A stretch of 64,000 nt of DNA from Sphingobacterium bovisgrunnientis (GTDB taxonomy: Bacteria; Bacteroidota; Bacteroidia; Sphingobacteriales; Sphingobacteriaceae): positions 1-64,000 of the forward strand of contig NZ_WUQY01000009.1 of NCBI RefSeq assembly GCF_009829085.1. The letters run 5' to 3'. The position numbers were made by a program, and so were the translations under genes. Shown here one piece after another: positions 1 to 9,300 of this stretch. The notes under the pieces are model-generated. The model searched no databases. It saw nothing but the letters and a program-made list of their open reading frames with translations, and was not told where the DNA came from. The first letter of the stretch is position 1, and every line of letters starts with the position of its first letter.

Positions 1-20
1 CTTCGTTTCCGTCGGGACTG

Positions 21-51
21 CAAAGGTAGAAACTTTATTTTAATCCGCAAA
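21..51 (-). promoter_or_regulatory. Bacteroidota-type promoter reading left out of the window (proximal)
   Basis: On the minus strand a TACCTTTG -7 element (21-28) is preceded, after a 19-nt spacer, by TTTG (48-51). This matches the TTTG-N(17-23)-TAnnTTTG consensus of the Bacteroidota housekeeping sigma factor. Transcription would leave the window at its left edge. The A/T-rich tract just upstream (about 55-90) resembles upstream boosters of strong stable-RNA promoters, so an rRNA or other stable RNA operon may lie to the left; that part is inference. Confidence 0.6.
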
Positions 52-162
52 TTTTATTTGAAGATTTTTTCTTTTTTTGTTTTTCCAGAGTTTCCCCGTT
101 TAAACTGTCTCTAACCTCGTGTTTCATCGCTGTTACCAGCGTTCCTCCCTTGCGGAGTGGTG

Positions 163-194
163 CAAAGATAGGGAAGAATTGTAATACAAAACAA
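163..194 (-). promoter_or_regulatory. Second, upstream Bacteroidota-type promoter reading left
   Basis: A TATCTTTG -7 element lies at 163-170 on the minus strand. Two possible -33 elements are TTTG at 187-190 (spacer 16, slightly short) and TTG at 192-194 (spacer 21). It faces the same way as the promoter at 21-51, about 140 nt upstream of it. The region between them has only a short low-complexity reading frame and probably no gene. Tandem promoters suggest a highly expressed transcript beyond the window. Confidence 0.5.
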
Positions 195-272
195 GTATCC
201 CAGAAAAATAAAAACGAAATAAACCGTAACTTATTGTTTATATGTGAATTATTTTTAATCAACACATTCAAA

Positions 273-1733
273 CTATTCCCATCCACCACCTAAAGCGCGA
301 TATAAGCCCACATAGCTATTCAGTTGTTTCTGTTTTAACTCCACCAAATCCAGCTCACTTTTTAATGCATTGCTTTGCGCTGTTATAACCTCCAAGTATG
401 TAGCATAACCACTCCTAAATAATAAAGACGCATTCTTCACTGCTAACTCAGAATTATTGACACGCTGTTGGGAAAGTAATAATTGTTCCTTTTGTTTCTC
501 TACTGTCGTTATTGTATTTGAAACTTCGGATACTGCCTCCATCACAGTGCGCTGGAAATTCAACTCTTCTTTATCACGTTCGATCTTAGCGATTTCAAAT
601 TTGTTTTTCAGCTTTTTATTTTTGAATACCGGCGCAGTCAATTCGCCTGCAATCCCTCCTAACAAAGCTCCTGGTATATTAAACCAATTTTTTGGCAACA
701 TCGCATTTACACCGAACACACCACTCAGACTCAATTGTGGGTAACGCATAATTTGTTGAATACTCATATTTGCATTTGCAGCAATCAAATCATACTCTGC
801 GGATTTAATATCTGGTCTAGCACGAATTATTTCCAATGGACTTCCTAGAGAAATTTCATCTTGGAAATTAACTAGCTTGTGATGTAGGGAGTCGCCACGA
901 GCAATATTGTTTGGCATTTCTCCAATTAATACGCGAAGTGCATTCTCCTGAATAATGATTTCCTTCTCTAAATCCGGAACCATAGAAGCTGCCACAAGAC
1001 GCTGTGATTCTGTCTGTTGCAACGCCAAAGCTGTGATTTCGCCCGCTTCGAATTGTAACTTAATCATTCGTAATGTACTGTCGTTCAACCGCAAATTTCT
1101 TTTTGCGACTTCTATTTGCGCATCCAATTTCAATAGATTAAAATAACCGGTAGCAATATCCGCAATAAGCTTTGTTTGCACGGCATTGCGTGCTTCTTGT
1201 GAATTGAGCCAAACAGATTTTAGGATATCGCCTTCATTTGCGATTTTACCCCATACATCTAATTCCCAACTAAACTCCAAGCCTGTAGAAAACTGAGATT
1301 GATACCCAAATAATGACGAAGGCGCCTTTTCACCTTTGTGCTCATACCATTTTGACGAAGGCGAAGCATAAAAATCTTCCGATCGATATTGCTTATTCAC
1401 AGTACCAATGTTTGCTTCAACACTAGGTAAATAATTTAATTTATTGATTCTCAAATTTCTATTTGCTATTTCAATATTCTTCAACGCGATACGCATATCA
1501 AAATTATTGCTTAACGCTGAATCAATTAGACCAATCAGGTGTGGATCATTAAAAAACTCCCTCCAATTGACGCGAGCTAAAGAGCTATCCGTAGCGGATG
1601 TAGCTGTAGCACCTCTAAATTCATTTGGTGTATTCAGATTAGGCCGTTCGTATTTTGCACCAACCTTACAACTAAATATCAAACTACATCCTATTATATA
1701 AAAGATAAATCTGTATGAAAATTTCGTCATCAT
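273..1733 (-). CDS. RND efflux outer-membrane lipoprotein channel (TolC/NodT family)
   Basis: 486-residue outer-membrane factor that would form the trimeric exit duct of the tripartite pump encoded just upstream. The N-terminus is a lipoprotein signal with a Cys near residue 22 (motif SLIFSC). It is followed by the two repeated TolC/OEP helical domains typical of NodT-type efflux lipoproteins, ending in the family-like LYRALGGGWE. Length is normal. Two consecutive ATGs (1733 and 1730) are possible starts. The stop of the RND permease gene is 1 nt upstream, so the two are almost certainly cotranscribed and translationally coupled. Substrate specificity cannot be read from the sequence. Confidence 0.93.
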   Translation of the reverse strand: MMTKFSYRFIFYIIGCSLIFSCKVGAKYERPNLNTPNEFRGATATSATDSSLARVNWREFFNDPHLIGLIDSALSNNFDMRIALKNIEIANRNLRINKLNYLPSVEANIGTVNKQYRSEDFYASPSSKWYEHKGEKAPSSLFGYQSQFSTGLEFSWELDVWGKIANEGDILKSVWLNSQEARNAVQTKLIADIATGYFNLLKLDAQIEVAKRNLRLNDSTLRMIKLQFEAGEITALALQQTESQRLVAASMVPDLEKEIIIQENALRVLIGEMPNNIARGDSLHHKLVNFQDEISLGSPLEIIRARPDIKSAEYDLIAANANMSIQQIMRYPQLSLSGVFGVNAMLPKNWFNIPGALLGGIAGELTAPVFKNKKLKNKFEIAKIERDKEELNFQRTVMEAVSEVSNTITTVEKQKEQLLLSQQRVNNSELAVKNASLLFRSGYATYLEVITAQSNALKSELDLVELKQKQLNSYVGLYRALGGGWE

Positions 1734-1734
1734 A

Positions 1735-4700
1735 TTACTTATTCATTTTGAACTTCACGCGTTCATCCAAAGTTTTGAACACAACAAACAATACAGGGAT
1801 AATAAAAATCCCTAACGCTACACCAGACAACATTCCTCCTGCCGCACTAAAACTAATAGAATGATTACCAATCGCAGATGGCCCTACAGACCACATCAAT
1901 GGCACTAATCCCGCAACAAATGCTAAAGAGGTCATCAATATTGGTCGAAGACGCAATCTAGCACCTTCAATGGCAGACTGATAAATTGATTTGCCTTTGT
2001 CACGCTGCTGTACTGCAAACTCTACTATCAGAATAGCATTTTTGGCAAGCAATCCAATTAGCATGATTAAGCCGACTTGAACATAGATGTTATTCTCTAA
2101 TCCTACAGCCAACACGGTTAAAAACACACCGATCAATCCAACTGGAACAGATAGCAAGACTGCCCAAGGCAAAATATAGCTCTCATATTGTGCTGCGAGC
2201 AAAAAGTAAATAAACAATATACTTAGCCCGAAAATCAGTACAGTCTGTGTGCCAGATTTACTTTCTTCGTAAGACATCCCAGTCCACTCGTAACCGTAAT
2301 TACCGGGCAATTGATCTCCAGCCAATTCTTCTATGGCTTTCATCACATCACCTGTACTATATCCAGAAGAAGGATTGACATTCACAGTTATCGCGTTGTA
2401 TAAATTATAGCGAGAGATCGATTCTGGCCCCACCACTTTATTCAATGTCATCAACGTACCAACTGGCACCATTTTCCCGTCTTTATTTCTCACAAAAATA
2501 GAATTCAACGATTCCGGATCCGTTCTATGCTCAAAATCTGACTGCATGTAAACACGATACGTACGACCAAAACGGTTAAAATCACCAGCACTTACACGTG
2601 CAAAATACATACGAATCGTATTCATCATGTCTTTTATATCGACCCCCATACTCTTCGCTTTGACCACATCGATATCCGCTTCGTATTGTGGAAAATTGGA
2701 CTTGAATGATGTATAAGCATTGTCAACCTCTTCAAGGGCATTGATTTTATTGATAAAAGAATCTGCAACCACATCAAAATCGCGAATATCACCTCCCAAT
2801 CTATCTTGTAGCACTAATTGCACACCTGCAAAATCACCAAATCCCTGAACAGTAGGTCGTGGAAAAACCTTGAAAGAAGCTTCGTTGATAACCGATAAAT
2901 CTTGGCGAATCGTATCCATAAAATCATTTATGTCTTTTATAGAACTCCGCTCTTTGTGCGGTTTCACATTAATATAGCCCGCTGCGAAAGCCGCACTTGT
3001 ACCACCATCTAAAGCATTGAAACCAGATACAGTGGTCATTCCCTCAATGTCTTCACGCTTTTTCAAGATACTATCTGCACGGCGCAATACTTCTGTCGTA
3101 CGCGCTAAAGATGCGCCAGGAGGCATAGCCAAAGAATACGTTACGAAGCTGTCGTCTTCTGTAGGAATAAATGACTTTGGCGTAAAATACAATAATCCAA
3201 CACCTATAATTGTCACAAGAATTAATCCCCCAAATGCAACAACTTTCTTTTTCAACAAATATTTTACTCCAATTATATACTTATTGGTAAATCGATCAAA
3301 TGAGGCATTAAACACTGTAAAAAAACGATTTCTATATTTTTGAAATTTGTTTAGCTTTTTTTCCTCTTCAATATCTTGGGGATGTACAGGTTTTAACAAC
3401 AGCGCACATAATGCAGGAGATAAGGTCAATGCATTAAACGCGGATATCAGAATTGCAGTGGCCAATGTATACGCAAATTGCTGATAGAATATACCAGCAG
3501 GACCTTCCATAAATCCTATAGGCAAAAACACCGCAGCCATTACCAACGTAATGGAAACAATAGCTCCTGTGATTTCGGACATCGTTTCCAACGTAGCTTC
3601 CTTCGCACGCATACCCGTTTCATGCATCTTTTGATGGATAGCTTCCACTACGACAATCGCATCATCCACTACAATACCAATAGCCAACACCAGCGCAAAC
3701 ATGGTTAATACATTCAACGAAAAACCCAAAAGGCTCAAGAAGAAAAATGTACCAATCAGCGAAACCGGAATTGCGATAGCTGGAATCAATGTCGATCTAA
3801 AATCTTGCAAAAAGATAAATACAATAATAAAAACTAGAATAAAAGCCTCAAATAAGGTACTTTTTACTTGATTAATAGATTGATCAATCTGATCACGCAC
3901 ACTGTAAGAAATATCATATTTAATACCTTCAGGAAAAGATTTAGAAATTTCATCCAATACTTCGCGTACCGCGATATCTATCTCGTGCGCATTAGAACCA
4001 CTAGTTTGTGTAATATTTAATGTAAGACCTGGATGCCCATTCACTTTATTATCACTACCCAAGTTCGTAGCTCCAAATTCTATTCGTGCGATATCACGAA
4101 GATAGAGTACAGAGCCATCTTTATTGGTTTTGATTACCATATTTTCAAATTCCTCGGGCTTGCTGAATCTACCCTTGTGCTTGATGACAGTCTCAAAAAC
4201 TTCGTCCGACGTTTCACCAAATTTACCTGGAGCTATCTCAAAGTTTTGATCATTCAAAGCTTTGGTTATATCCTGCGGAATAATATTGTAAACAGCCATT
4301 TTCTCTGGATTCAACCATACGCGCATCGAATAATCGCGCGCGCCGACACGTGAAACCTGCGCCACACCATCTACGCGAAGCAATGGACGAATTAGATTGA
4401 TTTGCGCAAATGCCTGCAAAAATGTCTCATCATAAACTGTATCCTTTCTATCCGAAAAGATATTTATAGTCATGATGGCTCCACTCTGACGTGGTTGGAC
4501 TGTGATACCATTATCATTAACCTCAGATGGAATGGCACTGATTGCTTTTGAAATTCGTGTTTGAACATTCACAGAAGCGATATCAGGATTTGTTCCTGTT
4601 TTAAAAAATACTTGCACGCTACCTGAGCCTGAGTTAGTCGCAGATGAACGAATGTACATCATATCCTCTACCCCATTTATTGCCTCTTCGATCGGAAGAA

Positions 4701-4884
4701 GCACACTCTCTGCAACGGTTTCCGAATTTGCTCCTGGATAACTTAACGATACAACCACACTTGGTGGCGCAATCTCTGGAAATCTGGTAATAGGCAAAGT
4801 TTTCAAACCTACTAATCCCAAGATTACCAAGATTAATGACATTACCGTCGCCAATACAGGACGATTTATAAAGGTTTTTAGCAT
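1735..4884 (-). CDS. Multidrug RND efflux permease (HAE1/AcrB-type)
   Basis: 1049-residue inner-membrane proton/drug antiporter, full length for the AcrB/MexB group. The N-terminus LKTFINRPVLATVMSL is the usual first transmembrane helix of the family. The proton-relay pair in TM4 is intact (VDDAIVVVE, D407 and D408, the same numbers as AcrB), and the TM10 lysine is present in LLAKNAILIVE. Large periplasmic porter loops follow TM1 and TM7. It is the second gene of a three-gene operon: adaptor (4958-6121), permease, outer-membrane channel (273-1733). It is related to, but clearly distinct from, the fused pump at 6321-10871, which lacks the second Asp. Confidence 0.95.
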   Translation of the reverse strand: MLKTFINRPVLATVMSLILVILGLVGLKTLPITRFPEIAPPSVVVSLSYPGANSETVAESVLLPIEEAINGVEDMMYIRSSATNSGSGSVQVFFKTGTNPDIASVNVQTRISKAISAIPSEVNDNGITVQPRQSGAIMTINIFSDRKDTVYDETFLQAFAQINLIRPLLRVDGVAQVSRVGARDYSMRVWLNPEKMAVYNIIPQDITKALNDQNFEIAPGKFGETSDEVFETVIKHKGRFSKPEEFENMVIKTNKDGSVLYLRDIARIEFGATNLGSDNKVNGHPGLTLNITQTSGSNAHEIDIAVREVLDEISKSFPEGIKYDISYSVRDQIDQSINQVKSTLFEAFILVFIIVFIFLQDFRSTLIPAIAIPVSLIGTFFFLSLLGFSLNVLTMFALVLAIGIVVDDAIVVVEAIHQKMHETGMRAKEATLETMSEITGAIVSITLVMAAVFLPIGFMEGPAGIFYQQFAYTLATAILISAFNALTLSPALCALLLKPVHPQDIEEEKKLNKFQKYRNRFFTVFNASFDRFTNKYIIGVKYLLKKKVVAFGGLILVTIIGVGLLYFTPKSFIPTEDDSFVTYSLAMPPGASLARTTEVLRRADSILKKREDIEGMTTVSGFNALDGGTSAAFAAGYINVKPHKERSSIKDINDFMDTIRQDLSVINEASFKVFPRPTVQGFGDFAGVQLVLQDRLGGDIRDFDVVADSFINKINALEEVDNAYTSFKSNFPQYEADIDVVKAKSMGVDIKDMMNTIRMYFARVSAGDFNRFGRTYRVYMQSDFEHRTDPESLNSIFVRNKDGKMVPVGTLMTLNKVVGPESISRYNLYNAITVNVNPSSGYSTGDVMKAIEELAGDQLPGNYGYEWTGMSYEESKSGTQTVLIFGLSILFIYFLLAAQYESYILPWAVLLSVPVGLIGVFLTVLAVGLENNIYVQVGLIMLIGLLAKNAILIVEFAVQQRDKGKSIYQSAIEGARLRLRPILMTSLAFVAGLVPLMWSVGPSAIGNHSISFSAAGGMLSGVALGIFIIPVLFVVFKTLDERVKFKMNK

Positions 4885-4957
4885 AATTATGGATTGTTTT
4901 AAGACATAGCAATGCTAACTCTGCCTATCAGCAGAGCAAACACGTATGATTTAAAGA

Positions 4958-6121
4958 TTATTGATGAATAGGAAGAACCTTCGTTCCTTCAGAGATTTTA
5001 TCAAGACCTGTTAACACAACACGATCTCCTAATTCCACACCGCTTGACACGATATAGTTACTCTTACTAGTACCTGCGATATTGATAACTTTGCGAGTAA
5101 CACGATTTTGATCATCTAGAACATAAACAAAAGTTTTATCTTGTAATTCACTCGTCGCAACTTGAGGAATTTGAATTACACCTTTTTTGATTTCAGAAAT
5201 CTTCAATGTTCCCGTACTACCGTTACGCAGAATATTATCTCTATTTGGGAAAGAAGCACGCAGTGAAATAGCACCAGTAGTACGATCAACCTGACCATTA
5301 ATGGCATCCACGACACCTTTTGCAGAATATTCCTCACCATCTGCAAGTATCAAAGTTGCATCCGGAAAATTAAGTGAATTATTATTTCGAGCAATGCCCT
5401 TTATGCTATCTTCTTTGATTTTCAATTTAGAAAAATAAAGAAAATCAGATTCGTTCATTGAAAAATAGACATACACATCTTGTACATCCGAAAGTACCGT
5501 CAAAGGCTCTTTGTCACTTTTAGACACCAAATTTCCGATTCTTTTAGGAATACGACCAATATAACCACTCACAGGAGCCGTGATGATGGTAAATCCTTGA
5601 TTGATTTTTGCACTACCTACTGCTGCTGTAGCTTGATCAAGCGACGCTTTCGCAACATCGTAATCGGATTTCGCAGATTTTAATTTTACGTTTGAAATTA
5701 CTTCATTGTCGACCAAAGGCTTTAGCCTTTCAATTTCCAGTTTGGCATTTTCTAATTTAGCTTTCGCTACGTTTTGGTTGGCAATCGCATTATTCAATAC
5801 CTCTTGATAAGCTGACGCATCTACTTTGAATAGTTTTTGTCCCTTGGTCACAAAAGTTCCCTCATCAACATAAATTTCCTGCAACAAGCCTTCTACTTGA
5901 GGTCTCACTTCAACATTGACCTTTCCCTCAATGGTACCGATATAATTTTTGATGGTTTCTGCATCACTTGTGTCAGCCACATGCACTGGGAGCGCTAGAG
6001 GTTTGTCTGTATTATCTTTTTCTGTGGCTTTGCCTTGATTACAACTAGAGAGAATTACACTTGTAAATACTATAAGTAATAGGGCTGATAAATTTAATTT
6101 TGAGCTGAATCTTCTAATCAT
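4958..6121 (-). CDS. RND efflux periplasmic adaptor lipoprotein (membrane fusion protein)
   Basis: 387-residue adaptor that would bridge the AcrB-type permease and the outer-membrane channel. The signal peptide ends in a lipobox (ILSSC, Cys about residue 27). Next come the barrel-sandwich (lipoyl-like) halves flanking an alpha-helical hairpin (about 75-180) and the beta-barrel/membrane-proximal domains, including the adaptor-typical GYIGRIPKRIGNLV. First gene of the operon; a 73-nt gap precedes the permease start. The promoter should lie in the AT-rich gap 6122-6262, where a GTAAC-N6-GTTAC inverted repeat is a possible repressor site. Confidence 0.93.
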   Translation of the reverse strand: MIRRFSSKLNLSALLLIVFTSVILSSCNQGKATEKDNTDKPLALPVHVADTSDAETIKNYIGTIEGKVNVEVRPQVEGLLQEIYVDEGTFVTKGQKLFKVDASAYQEVLNNAIANQNVAKAKLENAKLEIERLKPLVDNEVISNVKLKSAKSDYDVAKASLDQATAAVGSAKINQGFTIITAPVSGYIGRIPKRIGNLVSKSDKEPLTVLSDVQDVYVYFSMNESDFLYFSKLKIKEDSIKGIARNNNSLNFPDATLILADGEEYSAKGVVDAINGQVDRTTGAISLRASFPNRDNILRNGSTGTLKISEIKKGVIQIPQVATSELQDKTFVYVLDDQNRVTRKVINIAGTSKSNYIVSSGVELGDRVVLTGLDKISEGTKVLPIHQ

Positions 6122-6146
6122 GCTGAATCCTTTTCTAAATATAATC

Positions 6147-6162
6147 GTAACTAACTTGTTAC
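6147..6162. promoter_or_regulatory. Possible operator (GTAAC-N6-GTTAC) upstream of the first RND operon
   Basis: A short inverted repeat, 26 nt upstream of the adaptor start codon, with a further GTAAC half-site about 30 nt upstream. RND pumps are commonly controlled by TetR- or MarR-type repressors binding such palindromes, but no such regulator gene is in the window. Assignment rests only on symmetry and position. Confidence 0.3.
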
Positions 6163-6262
6163 AATTATATAAAAATTGGAATATATGTAACTAATAATTT
6201 ATTGTTTTTTAACAGTCTTTAACAAAGAATAAGCCAAAAAATATATCATAGACGATTTAAAA

Positions 6263-6298
6263 TGTAAAAAGTCTCTCGAAATGGAGAGACTTTTTACA
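6263..6298 (-). terminator. Intrinsic terminator after the fused RND-OMF gene
   Basis: A perfect 15-bp inverted repeat (6263-6277 with 6284-6298) with a 6-nt loop and T-runs on both sides lies 22 nt after the stop codon of the fused pump. It separates the two efflux operons. Confidence 0.85.
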
Positions 6299-6320
6299 CA
6301 AATTGTTAATTATTAACAGA

Positions 6321-9300
6321 TTAATTCCAACCACCACCAAGAGCCTTATACAATACGATTTGATTTAATAAATCTTCACGCTGAATATCTACTTTTGTAA
6401 TTTGTGCTTGGACAACTCCTTTTTGTGCGGAGATAATATCCAAATAGCTTACGCGTCCAGCAATGAACAATTCTTCTGCCGCTTCTGTAGAAGCTACTAA
6501 AGCGTTAACTTGATCATCTACCAATTGCTCTCGATTGGCGAGAAGCTTTTGTGTCTCCACCGCAAGTGACACTTCATTCACAGCATTCAATACTTTTTTC
6601 TCATACTCCAAAAAAGCAATGCCGTACTGTGCTTTCATCACTTCATATTGCGATTTCAATTCACGCTGACGCAAAATCGGCATAGTAACTCCGCCAAATA
6701 GACCATAAGCCACAGATTTATCTAAGTTGAATAATTTATCAAAGCTGAAAGATTGTAATCCCAAATAAGGACTAATCGCTACGGATGGCAAAAATGATAA
6801 TCGTGCAGCATCCAGCTCGCGATATTCACGCTTCAAATCAAATGCAGCTTGACGAATGTCCAAACGATTGGAAATTAATTGATCAAAAGACCCCAACATC
6901 ATTTCTGCAAACAAACTATTTTCTAACACAGCATCTTCCGACCTTTTGATGGGTTGATACACCCTACCCAACAATTGATTGATTTGGTGCTCATTCTTAA
7001 CAATCTCTTGCAATGCCAAAGCTCTATTCGCACGAGATTCTGCCAAAATAGATTTAAACTGTTGTACAGCCAATTCATCCGAGCGCCCTGCTTCCTTTTG
7101 TGCTTCGATGATTTCCAAAGCACGCTCGTGCAAGACAATATTACGGTCGTAAACTTTCACCTTTCTATCCCAAGCGATTAATTCAAAATAAGCGGATGAA
7201 ATACTGGTTATAAGTTCAGTTTCTACGAGACGTTTAGCTTCATTTTCCACCAAATAACCTAAATAAGCAGCTTCACGACGTTGACGAAGTTTACCCCAAA
7301 TATCAATTTCCCAAGAAGACCTAACACCTACAAAATAATCTGGAATAAATGGCTCTGGCAATTTTTCATCAGCCGTCAGGTTTTCAGAAAAGTTAGAATC
7401 ATAGTTACCTATACCGGACTCTGTATAATGCCCGTACTTGCGAATTCCACCTTCGACCGCCGCATCCAATGTCGGCAATAATGCTGATTTACGCTGTCTG
7501 AAATTCGCTTGTGCGATTTCTATACGGTGAATTGCTTGTCTTAAATCTTGATTATTTTCTAACCCTATGTTGATTAAATCAACTAAGTGTTGATCTTTAA
7601 AAAAGGAATTCCATTTTATGTCAGCTAAACTAATAGAATCAGTCAGTATTTGAGTTGCATCAGTTTGAAGCTCTGCTTTCAGCTCTTGTTCAGTCATTTT
7701 CTTCGGAACAGAACAAGCTGAAAAAAATAAGCTGAAAATCGCGATCACTGTAGCCGCTTTAGTTATTTTGGCTTTCTTTCTTTTAGAAAATAAAACCACC
7801 AAACCAGGAATTACAATCACACCGATAATGGTACCAATCACCATTCCTCCTACTGATGCTGTACCGATTGTCCGGTTTCCTAAGGCTCCGGCACCTGTAG
7901 CCAACATCAATGGAATCAAACCCGCAGCGAAAGCAAATGATGTCATCAAAATTGGACGCAAACGCGCTACCGCACCTTCTATGGAAGCAGTCAATACATC
8001 CATGCCTTGTTTACGTTTTAGATTCGCGTATTCTACAATTAGAATCGCGTTCTTACCCAACAATCCAATTAGCATGACTAATGCCACCTGTGCATAGATG
8101 TTGTTTTCTAATCCCAAAACTTTCAAGAACAAGAACGCACCAAACAAACCTGCTGGAAGACACAAAATAACTGGCATTGGCAATAAGAAGCTTTCGTATT
8201 GTGCAGCTAATAATAAATACACGAAAACAAGACACAATAAGAAAATATATGCAGCTTGATTACCCGAAATTTTCTGCTCACGTGTCATACCCGACCATTC
8301 AATCTCAAAACCTTGTGGTAAAGTTTCTGCAATTCGTTCTACCGCTTCAATCGCTTGACCAGAACTAAATCCTGCTGCTGCTTGCCCCGTAATCATCGCA
8401 GAATTAAACATATTGTAGCGTGTGATTTGCTCTGGACCATATACACGTTTCATCGTTAAGAATGACGAGTAAGGAACCATTTCGCCATCGGCTGTTTTGA
8501 CATAAAGCGCTAAAACATCTTCTGGCTTTTGACGTGTAAATGCATCAGACTGCACCATTACTTTGTACATCTGTCCATAACGGATAAAGTTGGTTGCATA
8601 CTGACTTCCCAATAAAGTTTGCAATGTATTCATTGCATTCTCTACCGAAATTCCTTTTTTGGCAGCCAAATCATAATCTATTTCCAACATATATTGCGGG
8701 AAACCCACGTCAAAGGTTGTACTTGCAGATTCGATAACATCATCTTCTTCCAATGCTCTAATAAAATCATTCACCACTACGGCGGTTTGATTTAAATCTT
8801 CATTTCCACTGCGATCCAAAAGACGCATTTCAAAACCTGAAGAATTACCAAATCCCGGAACTGTAGGTGGAGGGAAAAATTCTATTGTAGCGTCCGCAAT
8901 ATGTGCTGTTTTTTCTCGCAATATCGCCATAACATCATCGACAGTTTCCTTACGATCATCCCAAGCTTTTAAGTTAATCATCCCCATACCATAGGATGCA
9001 CCAGATACTTCCGTTACGATACTATATCCGGCTAACGTGGACACCGTTTCTACCACATCCATATCACGAGCAATACGGTCCACTTCATCCAATACAGCTT
9101 CTGTACGGTCTACTGTAGCACCTGGAGGCGTAGTCACCGCAACGTACACCATACCTTGGTCTTCTGTTGGGATAAATCCAGAAGGAACAATAGACATCGT
9201 ACCATAAGTTAGCACAAACATTCCAACCAATGTTGCCAATGTGATTGTGCGACGTCCTGCGATTTTATTTAATAAACCTTTATATCCTCCAGCAATTTTC

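Noticed and set aside
35..289. 84-codon frame on the minus strand at the left edge
   Set aside because: It spans both tandem promoter elements and low-complexity A/T tracts; composition is not coding and no family resemblance is seen.
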